A stretch of 64,000 nucleotides of DNA from Saprospiraceae bacterium (GTDB lineage Bacteria > Bacteroidota > Bacteroidia > Chitinophagales > Saprospiraceae), in contig CATQHI010000003.1 of the NCBI GenBank assembly GCA_958295895.1, positions 682,001-746,000 on the forward strand. The letters run 5' to 3'. This document shows positions 9,781 through 21,067 of the stretch, piece after piece. Numbering within the stretch: the first letter of the stretch is position 1; every line of letters begins with the position of its first letter. The notes under the pieces are model-generated. The model was not told where the DNA came from, ran no database searches, and saw only the letters and a program-made list of their open reading frames with translations. Made by a program: the position numbers and the translations under genes.

Positions 9781-10920
9781 TTAGCGTTTGCGGGCGGTGC
9801 TGTCGGCGGGGGCCTGAGCCGGCATTACTTTGACCTTCGTGCTGTCTTTGATCCCCTTCAGGCCCTCGACGGCAACTAGGGTACCCGCCTCTAGCCCGCC
9901 GAGGATGATGCGCTGGCCCCGCACCTGCGCCCCCGTCTGCACCCCCTGCCGAAAGGCCATGCTGTCCTGGATACGGTAGACGTAAAACTCCCCCATCTGC
10001 TCGGCCAGCGCCTCGGTGGGCACGACGAGCTGCCGGCCACTCTGGCGGTTGATGAGCTCCACGCTGACGGTCATGCCGTTGCGCAGTACGTTGTCGGGGT
10101 TATCAAATAGGAGGCGCACGGTGAGGGTGCCGGTCTGGGGGTCCACGGCCTGATCGCTGGCGTAAACACGCCCGTAAGCGGGGTAGAGTGTACCGTCGGG
10201 CAGGCGCAGCCGAAAGGTGGAATCGAGCTCGGTGGGGCTCATTTGCTCGAAGCGGGACAGGCGGGGGATCTCGGTCTGCGGTAGCGCGAAGTCCACCCCC
10301 ACGGGTTCCTCCTGAGTGATGACCGTGAGTAGGGGGTTGCCGGGCGACACCTGCGTACCCACCTTGGCACTACCCAGCTCGGTGAGTCCGCTCAGGGGGG
10401 CACGAATGACGGCGTAGTCCAGTTGGGTCTGGGCGGAATTGAGGGCAGCCTCGGCACTGTTCAGGTCTTGGCGGCGGCTCTCGAGCTCGGCCTCGGCCTG
10501 GTCGAGGGTCTGAGTGGCGATGGCCTCGGCCTCCGCCAGGCGGCGGTAGCGCAGGACGTTCTTCTCGGCCAGGACGACGTTAGCGCGGGCCGACTCAATG
10601 CTGGCCTCGGCCTGGTTGACGTCGGCCACGTAGCGGCGCACGTCGATGGTGTAGAGAGTCTGTCCCTTGCGCACGTAATTGCCCTCCTTGAAGTGTACGC
10701 GGGTGATGTAGCCGCTGACCTGGGGGCGTACCTCCACCCGTTCTAGGGGAGACACACTGCCGGGAAAGGATTCATAGAAAACTAAGTCTTGCTCCTGCGC
10801 TTCGGCCACGCGGACGGGCTTGGCCGGTGGGGGTCCCTGCTGCTGGGCTGCCCCCGCCTCATCACCGCCGCCCCCGCAGGAGAAGATAAGTAGCAGCGGA
10901 AGAAAGTAGGGGAACTTCAT
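9781..10920 (-). CDS. RND efflux periplasmic adaptor (MFP/HlyD-like, AcrA type) lipoprotein
   Basis: The adaptor links the RND permease to the outer-membrane channel. The signal peptide MKFPYFLPLLLIFSCGGGG has lipobox IFSC with Cys at residue 15, so the protein is membrane-anchored by lipid. The biotinyl-lipoyl half motifs are VRPQVSGYITRVHFKEGNYV (about residues 66-85) and APLSGLTELGSAKVGTQVSP. Between them is an alpha-helical coiled-coil hairpin rich in Ala/Glu/Arg (about residues 103-168). The beta-barrel and membrane-proximal domains follow, and the end is Lys/Arg-rich. Length is 379 residues, normal for the family. It starts 11 bases after the stop of the TolC-like gene, so it is surely co-transcribed. 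Confidence 0.94.
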   Translation of the reverse strand: MKFPYFLPLLLIFSCGGGGDEAGAAQQQGPPPAKPVRVAEAQEQDLVFYESFPGSVSPLERVEVRPQVSGYITRVHFKEGNYVRKGQTLYTIDVRRYVADVNQAEASIESARANVVLAEKNVLRYRRLAEAEAIATQTLDQAEAELESRRQDLNSAEAALNSAQTQLDYAVIRAPLSGLTELGSAKVGTQVSPGNPLLTVITQEEPVGVDFALPQTEIPRLSRFEQMSPTELDSTFRLRLPDGTLYPAYGRVYASDQAVDPQTGTLTVRLLFDNPDNVLRNGMTVSVELINRQSGRQLVVPTEALAEQMGEFYVYRIQDSMAFRQGVQTGAQVRGQRIILGGLEAGTLVAVEGLKGIKDSTKVKVMPAQAPADSTARKR

Positions 10921-10931
10921 GGGCGGGGAGC

Positions 10932-12263
10932 TTAAAGGGTGCCGGCGGCAAGTTGCACGCTCACCCGGGCCAGGGCGGCGTCAATGAGACTGTTTACAGT
11001 GGCTAGGCGCGCTTCCTGCAGGTCGTTTTCGGCGATGACTACTTCCAGGAAGGGGGCGATGCCCTCCCGGTACTGCAGGTCGACTACCCCGTAGATTTCC
11101 TCGGCCAGCGCTACGTTCTCCCGGGCCATGAGGTAGGTGTTGCGGGCCTGATCGTAGGTGCCGTAGGCTTCGCGGTACTCGCGGTTGATGCGATCGCGCT
11201 GGGCCAGGACGTCGTAAGAAAGCTGACTGCGCAGTACGCTCTGCCGCTCGATCTGGCGGAACCGACGCCCTCCGCTAAAGAGGGGTACACTTACGTTTAG
11301 GCTGGCCAGAGCATTAGGAAAGACGCGGTCGTAAAGCGCCGTCAGTTCGTTGTTCTGCCAGTTCATATTGTAGGTCCCCCCCAGGTACACGTCCGGTAAC
11401 CACGCACGCCGGTAAAAGAGCCCATCGAGTGCCAGTAGGCGATCCTGCACCGCTAGTTGCCGCAGTTCGATGCGCCGCGTGGGTTGGAGTAGCGGCAGGC
11501 TATCACCGAAAACGGTAGCGGCTAACACGTCCAGGTCGTACACCAGCTCGAGCGGCGTGGCTTCGGGATAGCCCATGAGCTGCTTCAGGGCCACGATGCT
11601 AGTCTGCTGCTCGATGATCGCGTTCTGAAGGTCCACCCGCGTACGGTTCAGCGTAATGGTAGCGCGCTTGTAATCGACCTTGTCGTTGAGGCCGTTGTCG
11701 AACAGCAGCTTGGCATCGCGAAGGGCGCGTTCCTGGCGCGTCAGGTCGGCCCGCAGAAGTACCAACTGTTCGCGCGCCCGGGTAGCCTGGTAGTAGGCGC
11801 GGGTGAGTTCGTCGCGCAGGTCGATCTCCTCGGCCTCGATGTTGAGCCGGGCCACTTCTAGCAGTGGGGCCTGACGGCGTGTGGCAGAGGCCACGGTGGG
11901 GTTATACAGCGTCTGCCGGGCGGTGGCCGTAAGGGTGGAATTATTGATGGTGCCGATCTCTACCTCCGTCGTGGCCCCGCTGTCGGGATCCTGAAAATCG
12001 GGAAAAATGCTTACCGGCCGCTTGAAGTAGTGCTGCGCATTGCCACTCAGCGCAAACTCCGGTAGCCAGGCACTCAACGCGATGCGATTGTCCAGGGTCG
12101 TAACCCGTAGCTCCTCCCGCGCGGCCAGTAGCGCCGGCTGGTGGGCCATGGCGTAGTCTAGGCACTCCGCAAGGGTCCATCCTTCAGTACTCACACCGCT
12201 CTGCGCGCGCAGGAGCGGGCAGCAGACGAGCAGAAACGAACAAAGGACACAACGGGTGAGCAT
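10932..12263 (-). CDS. TolC-family outer-membrane efflux channel
   Basis: This 443-residue protein begins with a Cys-containing signal peptide (MLTRCVLCSFLLVCCPLLRAQS). Two outer-membrane-efflux repeats of long helices follow, seen as WTLAECLDYAMAHQPALLAA at the start and VALAEEIYGVVDLQYREGIA with FLEVVIAENDLQEARLATVN near the end. This alternation of coiled-coil helices and short barrel strands is the TolC pattern. It is the first gene of the minus-strand run tolC-like, adaptor, permease. The 142 bases before it hold a small hairpin, TCGGGC/GCCCGA (12284-12299), but no clear promoter. The frame is intact. Confidence 0.93.
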   Translation of the reverse strand: MLTRCVLCSFLLVCCPLLRAQSGVSTEGWTLAECLDYAMAHQPALLAAREELRVTTLDNRIALSAWLPEFALSGNAQHYFKRPVSIFPDFQDPDSGATTEVEIGTINNSTLTATARQTLYNPTVASATRRQAPLLEVARLNIEAEEIDLRDELTRAYYQATRAREQLVLLRADLTRQERALRDAKLLFDNGLNDKVDYKRATITLNRTRVDLQNAIIEQQTSIVALKQLMGYPEATPLELVYDLDVLAATVFGDSLPLLQPTRRIELRQLAVQDRLLALDGLFYRRAWLPDVYLGGTYNMNWQNNELTALYDRVFPNALASLNVSVPLFSGGRRFRQIERQSVLRSQLSYDVLAQRDRINREYREAYGTYDQARNTYLMARENVALAEEIYGVVDLQYREGIAPFLEVVIAENDLQEARLATVNSLIDAALARVSVQLAAGTL

Positions 12264-12405
12264 CGGGAGGCATTGGTAGCTGTCGGGCAGATGCCCGATC
12301 CTACTAGCAGGGTAAATGACCCATCCGCTAAGAAGTTCGTACCACCCGCCTCACCGTAGTCCGCTACTAGTAGATACCCGGTACCCAGCGGCTAGGGTGG
12401 CGTGC

Positions 12406-13268
12406 TCAGGGCTTATGTGAGCTCACGTAACTGAAGATCTCGCGTACCACTTTGCGCTTGATCTCCCGCTGCCGCGGTCGGTCAAGGCTTTTGAGGCGAA
12501 ACTGAAATTTGAGCTCCATGTAGTCTTTCTTCACCTCCACGATCTTGAGCAGGTAGCTACTTTCCTCGATGGTGTCGGCGTAGCTGCTTACGCTCTGTTT
12601 TAGCTCCGTTTCGAGCACGTCCACGTTCTTGATCGCTTTGAGGTCCATCTCGAAGTCGATGCTCATCAGGCGCACGTCACGCCGTGTGTAGTTAATAATT
12701 TCGTTGGAGTACACCTTGCCGTTGGGTAGGATCACCACGTCGTCGTTGTCGTTGAATATCTTCACCTTCAGCAGCCCGATATCCGCTACCCGCCCCTTGT
12801 AGGTGTAGAACTTTACGTAGTCACCGACCTCGAACACATCGGTGAAGCTGTAGTAGATGCCCACGATTAGATCGTTCACGAAGTCCTTCGAGACAATCGC
12901 GATTGCCGCCGCCACGATGCTCAGGGAGGTAAATAGTGTACGGAAGTCGATGCCGATGAGGGAGAAGATCGTGAAGACCACTACGGCGGCCAGCAGGAGC
13001 TTGCGGATGTTCTCTACCCCGTATACGAAGTTCTTGGCCCCCCTTCGCTTGGCGTAGTTCTGCCTGCGGTACAGCCACTTGACGACACCGCGTCAGTACG
13101 TTGAGCACCGCACCGTCATGGCGAAGTACAGCAGCACCCGCCAGAACTCCGGCCGGCCCAGCTGCCATAGCAAGCGGTCGTCGAACTGAATGATGTACAA
13201 TCCCCCAATAAGATAAGCAGCTCGAACCCGGCAAGGGCCAGACTACCTGCCAGCGACCGATCCTTCAT
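12406..13268 (-). pseudogene. Mechanosensitive channel of the MscS family, frameshifted
   Basis: The MscS-type pore and beta domain are intact in the last 191 residues: LFTSLSIVAAAIAIVSKDFV, FTDVFEVGDYVKFYTYKGRV, and VVILPNGKVYSNEIINYTRR. Upstream, the N-terminal membrane part needs frame changes near 13200 and 13100 to join MKDRSLAGSLALAGFELLIL, FDDRLLWQLGRPEFWRVLL, and RRGAKNFVYGVENIRKLLLA. The probable start is the ATG at 13268, three bases after the pgi stop, so it would be co-transcribed with pgi. MscS proteins release solutes on hypo-osmotic shock. The breakage lies at the edge of the frameshift-dense 13.0-20.6 kb block and may be sequence error. Confidence 0.85.
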
Positions 13269-13271
13269 AAC

Positions 13272-14931
<1,660 letters not shown>

Positions 14932-15118
14932 GGCGGTCGGTTTTAAGGGTACCATTAAGGCATAGATACACGGGCAGCGGCGATATGTGCGGCCGAAACC
15001 CGGCCATTTGGAGGGGTGGAAGGAAAAACGAACATAGATCAGCGAACCCTGTTATATCGGCACAATACACACCGGGCCATTGCACTGCCCGCCTTAGCTT
15101 TTCTCTACAAAACCATCA

Positions 15119-16693
15119 ATGATGAAATCTACGTTATTCACGCTCCTAGCCTGCCTTATGGTAATGCTGCTTATGCCAGTAACCGTTAGCGCGCAGGACG
15201 ATATGGAGCAAGACCAAACGATCGTACAACTCGCCAGCGAGAAACAACGACCTGACCATTCTAGTCGCCGCTCTAAATGCCGCCGACCTAACCAGCACCC
15301 TCGAAGGTGATGGCCCCTTTACCGTTTTTGCCCCGACCGACGAGGCGTTCCGCGCACTACCCGAGGAAGTGTTTCAGGCACTGCTGAAGGCGGAGAACCG
15401 TCAGGCCCTCGTCGGACATCCTGAAGTACCACGTAGCTGACGGCAAACTTGCCGCAAGCGATGTCACCACCGCCATCGAAGGTGAAACCAGTGGGGAATA
15501 CATGGCCGGTACGATGAACGGCGATTTTACCGCCAGTATAACGGATGGTAACGTCACACTCACCGACGCCAAGGGCAACACTGCTACCGTCACCCAGTGC
15601 CGATATCATGGCCAGTAATGGTGTCATTCACATCATCGATGCAGTCCTCCTTCCCGAGAACGTCGACGTAGATGCGCTTACTGCCGGTAGCATGAAGAGG
15701 TTGAGCCCGAACTTGGTGCTGTCGATAGTGTCGGTCGTGCAGTCGATGAAACCACCAAAGCAGTAACCGAAGCTGGACAGGAAGTCCGGGAAGCTGGTTC
15801 CGAAATGGGTCAGGAAATGACCGAGGCCAAACAGCAGACCTCCAAAACCGCTCAGGAAGCCGGACAGGCCATTGAGGAAGGTGTTACCGAAGCCGGACAG
15901 GAGGTGCGTGAGGCTGGTTCCGAAATGGGTCAGGAAATGACCGAAGCCGGTCAGGAGCCCTACGAAACCACCCAGGAAGCTGGACAGGCTATCGAGGAAG
16001 GGATGACCGAGGCCGGACAGGAAGTCCGGGAAGCTGGCTCCGAAATGGGTCAGGAAATGAATGAGGACCGCCCAGGACGTACGCCGCACCACCCAGGAAG
16101 TAGGAAGCGACGTAACCCAGCAGAAATCAGGAAAATGAGTGACTCGGTTAATAATACCGACATGACTACGATGGACACCGACAACATGGGTAACACTACC
16201 CGTCGGAGTACCAGTGCCGATAACAACACGATCGTAGACGTAGCCGCCGCTAACACTGACTTCCGCACACTGGTCAATGCCGTTGAGACTGCCGAACTGG
16301 AAGACGTACTCGCCAGCGATGGAGAGTTCACCGTATTTGCTCCCACCGAGGCTGCCTTCGGTAAATTGCCTTCCGGTACCGTCGAGGGACTGAGCAAGGA
16401 AATCTTACCGCGTGCTTACCTACCACGTCATCGCTTCTAAGATTTCCGCTGCTGATCTAACAAAGGCCATCGAGGCCAATAATGGTTACTTCCGTATCCA
16501 GGACCATGGGCGGCGGTAGCCTGGTAGCTTCCATGCAGGATGCAACGTCATCCTTACCGATGGTAACGGCGACGTAGCTACTGTTACCGATACCGATATA
16601 GAGGCCAGCAACGGCGTGATCCACGTGATCGACACCGTCATGATGCCTAAAACGGCCATGAAGTCTGGTGATAGCATGGAGTCCGGCAACTAA
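15119..16693 (+). pseudogene. Secreted protein with two fasciclin domains and a repeat linker, frameshifted
   Basis: The start MMKSTLFTLLACLMVMLLMP ending in SAQDD is a signal peptide. The first fasciclin (FAS1) domain includes [35 protein letters not shown] and SNGVIHIIDAVLLPE. An Ala/Glu/Gln-rich helical linker of 40-residue repeats follows. The second fasciclin domain includes [34 protein letters not shown] and SNGVIHVIDTVMMP, ending at 16693. Frame changes are needed near 15235, 15412, 15597, 15692, 16400, 16508 and 16545. At 15692 a single missing base (ATGAAGAG for a likely ATGGAAGAG) restores the frame into the linker. FAS1 proteins act in adhesion or surface assembly. The next gene is separated by a strong terminator. 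Confidence 0.83.
15769..16060 (+). repeat. In-frame 120-bp tandem repeat (2.4 copies) encoding a helical linker
   Basis: Copies begin at 15769, 15889 and 16009, an exact 120-base period. Each encodes a 40-residue unit opening [20 protein letters not shown] and closing around [12 protein letters not shown]. The unit is itself built of related roughly 20-residue halves. The composition (Glu, Gln, Ala, Gly, no aromatic residue except one Tyr) is like LEA or apolipoprotein-type amphipathic helices. Confidence 0.9.
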
Positions 16694-16714
16694 AGCCTCT
16701 CCTAGCATCTTTAT

Positions 16715-16758
16715 GAACAGGCACACTACCCTATTCGGGTGGTGGCCTGTTCGTTTTT
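16715..16758 (+). terminator. Intrinsic terminator after the fasciclin gene
   Basis: GAACAGGC at 16715 pairs with GCCTGTTC ending at 16752. The pairing continues inward (CACTACCC with GGGTGGTG, one bulged A and one G-T pair) to a stem of about 16 bp. A T-run follows at 16754-16758. It lies 21 bases after the fasciclin stop. Confidence 0.9.
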
Positions 16759-16800
16759 GGGGGGATGACTTACCTTGGCGGACTACCAGTCCCCCAATTG

Positions 16801-19676
16801 ATGCGCTCGATAATTGTTATTTTTTTTCTCCACCTAGTTTGCACCGGCGTACGCGCCCAGATTTTTGACGCTCAGGAACGCCTACAGGGCTACCGACAGC
16901 GCCTGCAGTTGCAGGAGCAGTCTCCCCTGCGTGGCCTGAACTTCACAAGTATAGGCCCCAGCATCATGAGTGGCCGGGTAGCGGACGTAGCCGTAGACCC
17001 GGATGACCCGACGCATTTTTTACGTGGGCTACGCGAGTGGAGGCCTCTGGGAGACGCAGGACAACGGTACGACGTTCACCCCGCTATTTGACGATCAGGC
17101 CGTGATGACGATCGGTGATATCGACGTGCACTGGCCAAGCGGTAAGATCTATGTGGGTACCGGGGAAGTCAACAGCAGCCGTAGCTCCTACGCGGGAAAC
17201 GGCGTGTACAGCAGTAGCGATGGCGGCAAAACCTGGACCCACCTGGGCCTGGACGAAACCCACCACATCGGTCGCGTACTCGTGGATAGCCGTGATCCGA
17301 ACACCGTGTGGGTAGCTGCGCTCGGGCACCTGTACGGTCCTAACTCGGAGCGGGGCGTGTACCGCTCCACCGACGGCGGCTAAAAGCTGGTCGCATACCC
17401 TACAGATCAATGACAGCACCGGCGTGGTGGACCTGGTGCGGGATCCCCGTCGCCCCCAGGAGCTGTTCGCGGCGGCCTGGCAGCGGGAGCGCAAGGCGTG
17501 GGATTTCCGCGAGAGTGGACCCGGCTCGGGGGTATACCACAGTAGCGACGGTGGTAAAAGCTGGGAGCTGATGACGACCGAACAGAGTGGTTTTCCTACC
17601 GGGCGGGGAGCCGGTCGGATCGGACTGGCGGTGAGCTACGACCCGGCCGGTAAGCGCGTGGTGTACGCCAGCATCGATAATTACGGTACCCGTGAGCCGG
17701 CGGACGATGACGATGAAGCGCTGACCAAAACCCAGCTACGCGACATGCCCAAGGAGGACTGCTGCGACTGGAACCTATCTGCTCGAGGACTTCCTGCGCA
17801 GCAACGACTTTCCGGCAGAACTCGACGCCAAGGGCTGTACGCACACGCGTTGAGTCCGGCGACCTCTCGCCGCTCCAACTGGTGGAGTACCTAGAGGATG
17901 CCAACGCCGCACTGTTTGATGTGGAGATCAAGGGCTTCGAACTGTACCGTAGCACCGACGGCAAGAAGTGGACGCGTACTCACTCCGACTACATCGACGA
18001 TGTCTACTATAGCTACGGCTACTATTTCGGCCAACTGGCCGTGCACCCCGAAGATCCACAAATCGTGTACGCCCTGGGGATGCCGATCGTCAAGTCGGTC
18101 GACGGGGGTAAAACCTGGTCAGGGGCAAATGGGGATAACGTACACGCCGATCACCACTCCATGTGGATCAATCCCAACCGGCCCGACCACCTCATCAACG
18201 GCAACGATGGAGGAGTCAACATCAGCTACGATGGCGGCGCACACTGGATCAAGTGCAACATGCCGCCAGTAGGCCAGTTTTACGCCGTGGCGGCCGACGA
18301 TCACCCGGACGGCTACCGCGTCTACGGCGGCCTACAGGACAACGGGAGCTGGCGTGGACCGCACGACTACGAGCCCAGTTCGGGCTGGCAGCAGGATGGG
18401 GACTACCCCTACGATATGCTCTTCGGCGGCGACGGTATGCAGGTGCAGGTTGACCCCCGCGACCACGAGACGGTCTACGTCGGTTTTCAGTTCGGCAACT
18501 ACTACCGCCTCAACCCGAAGGAGGGTAGCCGTACCTACATCACCCCCAAGCACGCGCTCGGCCAGCGGCCCTAACCGCTGGAACTGGCAGACGCCGATCC
18601 TGATCAGCCCCCACCAGCCCGACATCTTCTACATGGGCTCCAGTCACTTTCACCGCAGCTTCAACCGCGGCGATGACTTCGAGACCCTCGGTGGTGACCT
18701 TACCTGGCGGCGGCCGGCGCGGGGATGTGGCCTTCGGTACGTTGACGACTATTACCGAGAGGTCCGCGGCAGTTTGGACTACTCTACGTGGGCAGCGACG
18801 ACGGCTTGGTGCACCGTAGCGCGGACGGCGGCCAGAACTGGGAGCGCCTCCGTGGTTTTCCGGATAGTTCTGTGGGTATCCCGCCTATCGGCCAGCCACC
18901 ATGACGACAACACCGTCTACCTGGCCCTCAATGGCTACCGCGACGATGACTTTGCCAGCTACGTGTACCGCAGTACCGACCGGGGCGCCACCTGGCAGCC
19001 CATTGGCGGGGATCTACCCGCCGAGCCGGTCAACGTCATCAAGGAAGACCCCGCCAACGCCGCCCTGCTCTACGTGGGCACCGATCACGGCCTGTACGTA
19101 AGTATGGACACCGGAGCCACCTTCACCGCCGTCACAGAACTACCGGCCGTAGCCGTGCACGACGTGGTCGTACAGCCCACCGCCCATGACCTCATCGTCG
19201 GTACCCACGGCCGCAGCCTCTACCGCGCTAATGTCGGACTGCTCCAGCAGGTTGCCGGTCAGGCAGAGCCCAGTCTAGTACTAAGCGAAATCCCCGCCCA
19301 GCGCTACTCCAGCCGCTACGGCAGCCACAGCTGGTTTACCGACGAGACCACCCCCGGAGGTCACTTTTCAGGCATACAGTCCGGCGGGGCGCTGCCGGTG
19401 CAACGCTCCTAGTAAAGGCGCAGGACGGTACGGAGCTTTATTCCAGGGAAGTCGAGCTACTTCCCGGCATCAATACCCTCACCTACGACCTCAGCTTTGA
19501 TGAGAAGCAGGCCGGTACGCTAGAGGAGCTGGCGAATAAGGACCGGAAGGAAGATGACGGACCGGTCAGGATCAAGGCGGCGGATAATGGGGTGTACTAC
19601 CATCCGGCCGGGTACTTACACGCTGGTGCTGGAGGCTGGTGAGGCTACGGCCGAGACTGAATTTGAAGTAAAATAA
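16801..19676 (+). pseudogene. Secreted Asp-box / VPS10-like beta-propeller protein, frameshifted
   Basis: The ATG at 16801 gives a signal peptide (MRSIIVIFFLHLVCTGVRAQ). The body is filled with Asp-box (BNR) motifs of the S-x-D-x-G-x-T-W type: SSDGGKTW, SSDGGKSW, STDGKKW, SVDGGKTW, SADGGQNW and STDRGATW. These are spread over the frames, as in the large Bacteroidota WD40/YVTN/BNR family often named VPS10 domain or sortilin-like. The opening LRGLNFTSIGPSIMSGRVAD and the end TAETEFEVK are typical of that family (about 950 residues). Frame changes occur near 17020, 17383, 17770, 17850, 18570, 18720-18790, 19400 and 19610. Function is unknown; members are presumed periplasmic or secreted sugar- or protein-binding propellers. 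A GH74-like hydrolase role cannot be claimed. Confidence 0.82.
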
Positions 19677-19778
19677 AGTAGAGTAAGACGCTAGCCCGCC
19701 GCATGTACGGCGGAGAAGTCCTCCCGTCCCCAACCGGACTGTTTGGCACGGGCATACATTTCACGGGCCACGGCGGGC

Positions 19779-19817
19779 GCAGCCGGAGGCTGCAGGAAAC
19801 GGCACTGTCAGAGACAG
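19779..19817. terminator. Paired small hairpins between convergent genes
   Basis: GCAGCC/GGCTGC with loop GGA (19779-19793) and CTGTC/GACAG with loop AGA (19805-19817) lie between the ends of the Asp-box gene and the alcohol dehydrogenase gene. Stems are short and lack a T-run, so a terminator role is only possible. Confidence 0.35.
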
Positions 19818-19827
19818 CTTCACACGC

Positions 19828-20996
19828 TTACGGCTTCAGGACCACCTTGATGCAACCATCTTCCTTATCGCGGAACTTTTGGTACATCATTGGCGCGTTT
19901 TCCAGGGCTCGACGTGGGTGATGAGGAAGCTGGGGTCGATCGCGTTTTGCTGGATCTTGTCGAGCAGCGGCTGGAGGTAGCGCTGCACGTGGGTCTGCCC
20001 CATTTTGAAGGTGAGGCCCTTGTTCATAGCCGCGCCCATGGGGATAGTGGCGGTGGACCCGTACACGCCGGGAATGGACAGCGTGCCCCCCTTACGACAG
20101 GACATGATGGCCTGCTGAAGTACGTAGGGGTGATCGCTCTGGAGGTGGGCTGTTTGCTTGAGCTTATCGGCGGCTACGGAGACCATATTGGCGGCGTGGG
20201 ATTCGGCGCCTACGGCGTCGATACAACGGTCGGGACCCCGGCCACCGGTCATTTCCTTGAGGCGCTCGAGGACGTCCTCACTGGAGAAGTCGATAGTCTC
20301 CACATTGCAGTGTTCGCGGGCCATTTTGTAGGCGTTCCGGTACCTGATCGATGGCGATGACGCGTCCGGCACCCATCATCCAAGCGCTTTTCATGCTGAA
20401 CAGACCTACCGGGCCACAGCCCCAGATGGCTACGGTGTCACCGGCGACGATCTGGGCGTTCTCGGCGGCCATGTAGCCGGTGGGAAAGATATCGGAGAGA
20501 AAGAGCACCTTTTCATCCGCCAGGTCGGATTCGATCTTGATGGTACCCAGGTCGGCGTAGGGTACGCGAAGGTATTCGGCCTGTCCGCCGGGATGCCCCC
20601 CAGCAGGTGGCTATATCCATAGACGGCGGCGGGAGAATGCCCCATTTGTGCCTCGGCGTTCTCCGGCTTCGGATTGGAATTATCGCACATGGAGTACAGC
20701 GTCTGCTCGCAGAACCAGCACTGCCCGCAGCTGATCGTGAAGGATACCACGACGCGGTCCCCCTTCTTGATATTCTTTACCTCGGAGCCTACCTCCTCCA
20801 CGATACCCATTGGCTCGTGACCGATAATGTCTCCTGCCTTCATCATCGCGATGTAGCCATCGTACAGGTGGAGATCGGATCCACAGATGGCGGTAGAGGT
20901 GATGCGAATGATCGCATCAGTGGGCTTTTCGATTTTGGGGTCGGGGTGGGTGTCGACGCGTACGTCGCCCTGCCCGTGGTAGGTCAATGCTCTCAT
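19828..20996 (-). pseudogene. Zinc-dependent alcohol/formaldehyde dehydrogenase-like (MDR) protein, frameshifted
   Basis: This belongs to the medium-chain dehydrogenase/reductase superfamily. Catalytic zinc ligands are in [13 protein letters not shown] and IIGHEPMG. The structural zinc loop [15 protein letters not shown] has four cysteines. The NAD(P)-binding Rossmann region is [19 protein letters not shown]. The C-terminal part shows [14 protein letters not shown] and [17 protein letters not shown]. Three frame changes (near 20585, 20335 and 19905) join the pieces and give a normal length of about 389 residues ending DGCIKVVLKP at 19828. The sequence type resembles glutathione-independent formaldehyde dehydrogenases, but substrate is not known. 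It sits 71 bases downstream of tamA on the same strand. Confidence 0.87.
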
Positions 20997-21067
20997 GTAA
21001 CGGTTTTCTTACTATACCGTAGCGGAAGAGCAGGGTTCAGCCGTGTGCAGTGTTATCAACCGACCTA

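Noticed and set aside
15628-16092. Open frame of 154 residues on the minus strand across the fasciclin linker
   Set aside because: It is the shadow of the 120-bp repeat; it has no start context, and the sense strand encodes the FAS1 linker.
15119-16693. Two separate fasciclin genes
   Set aside because: A one-base fix at 15692 joins the first domain to the linker, and the linker runs in frame into the second domain.
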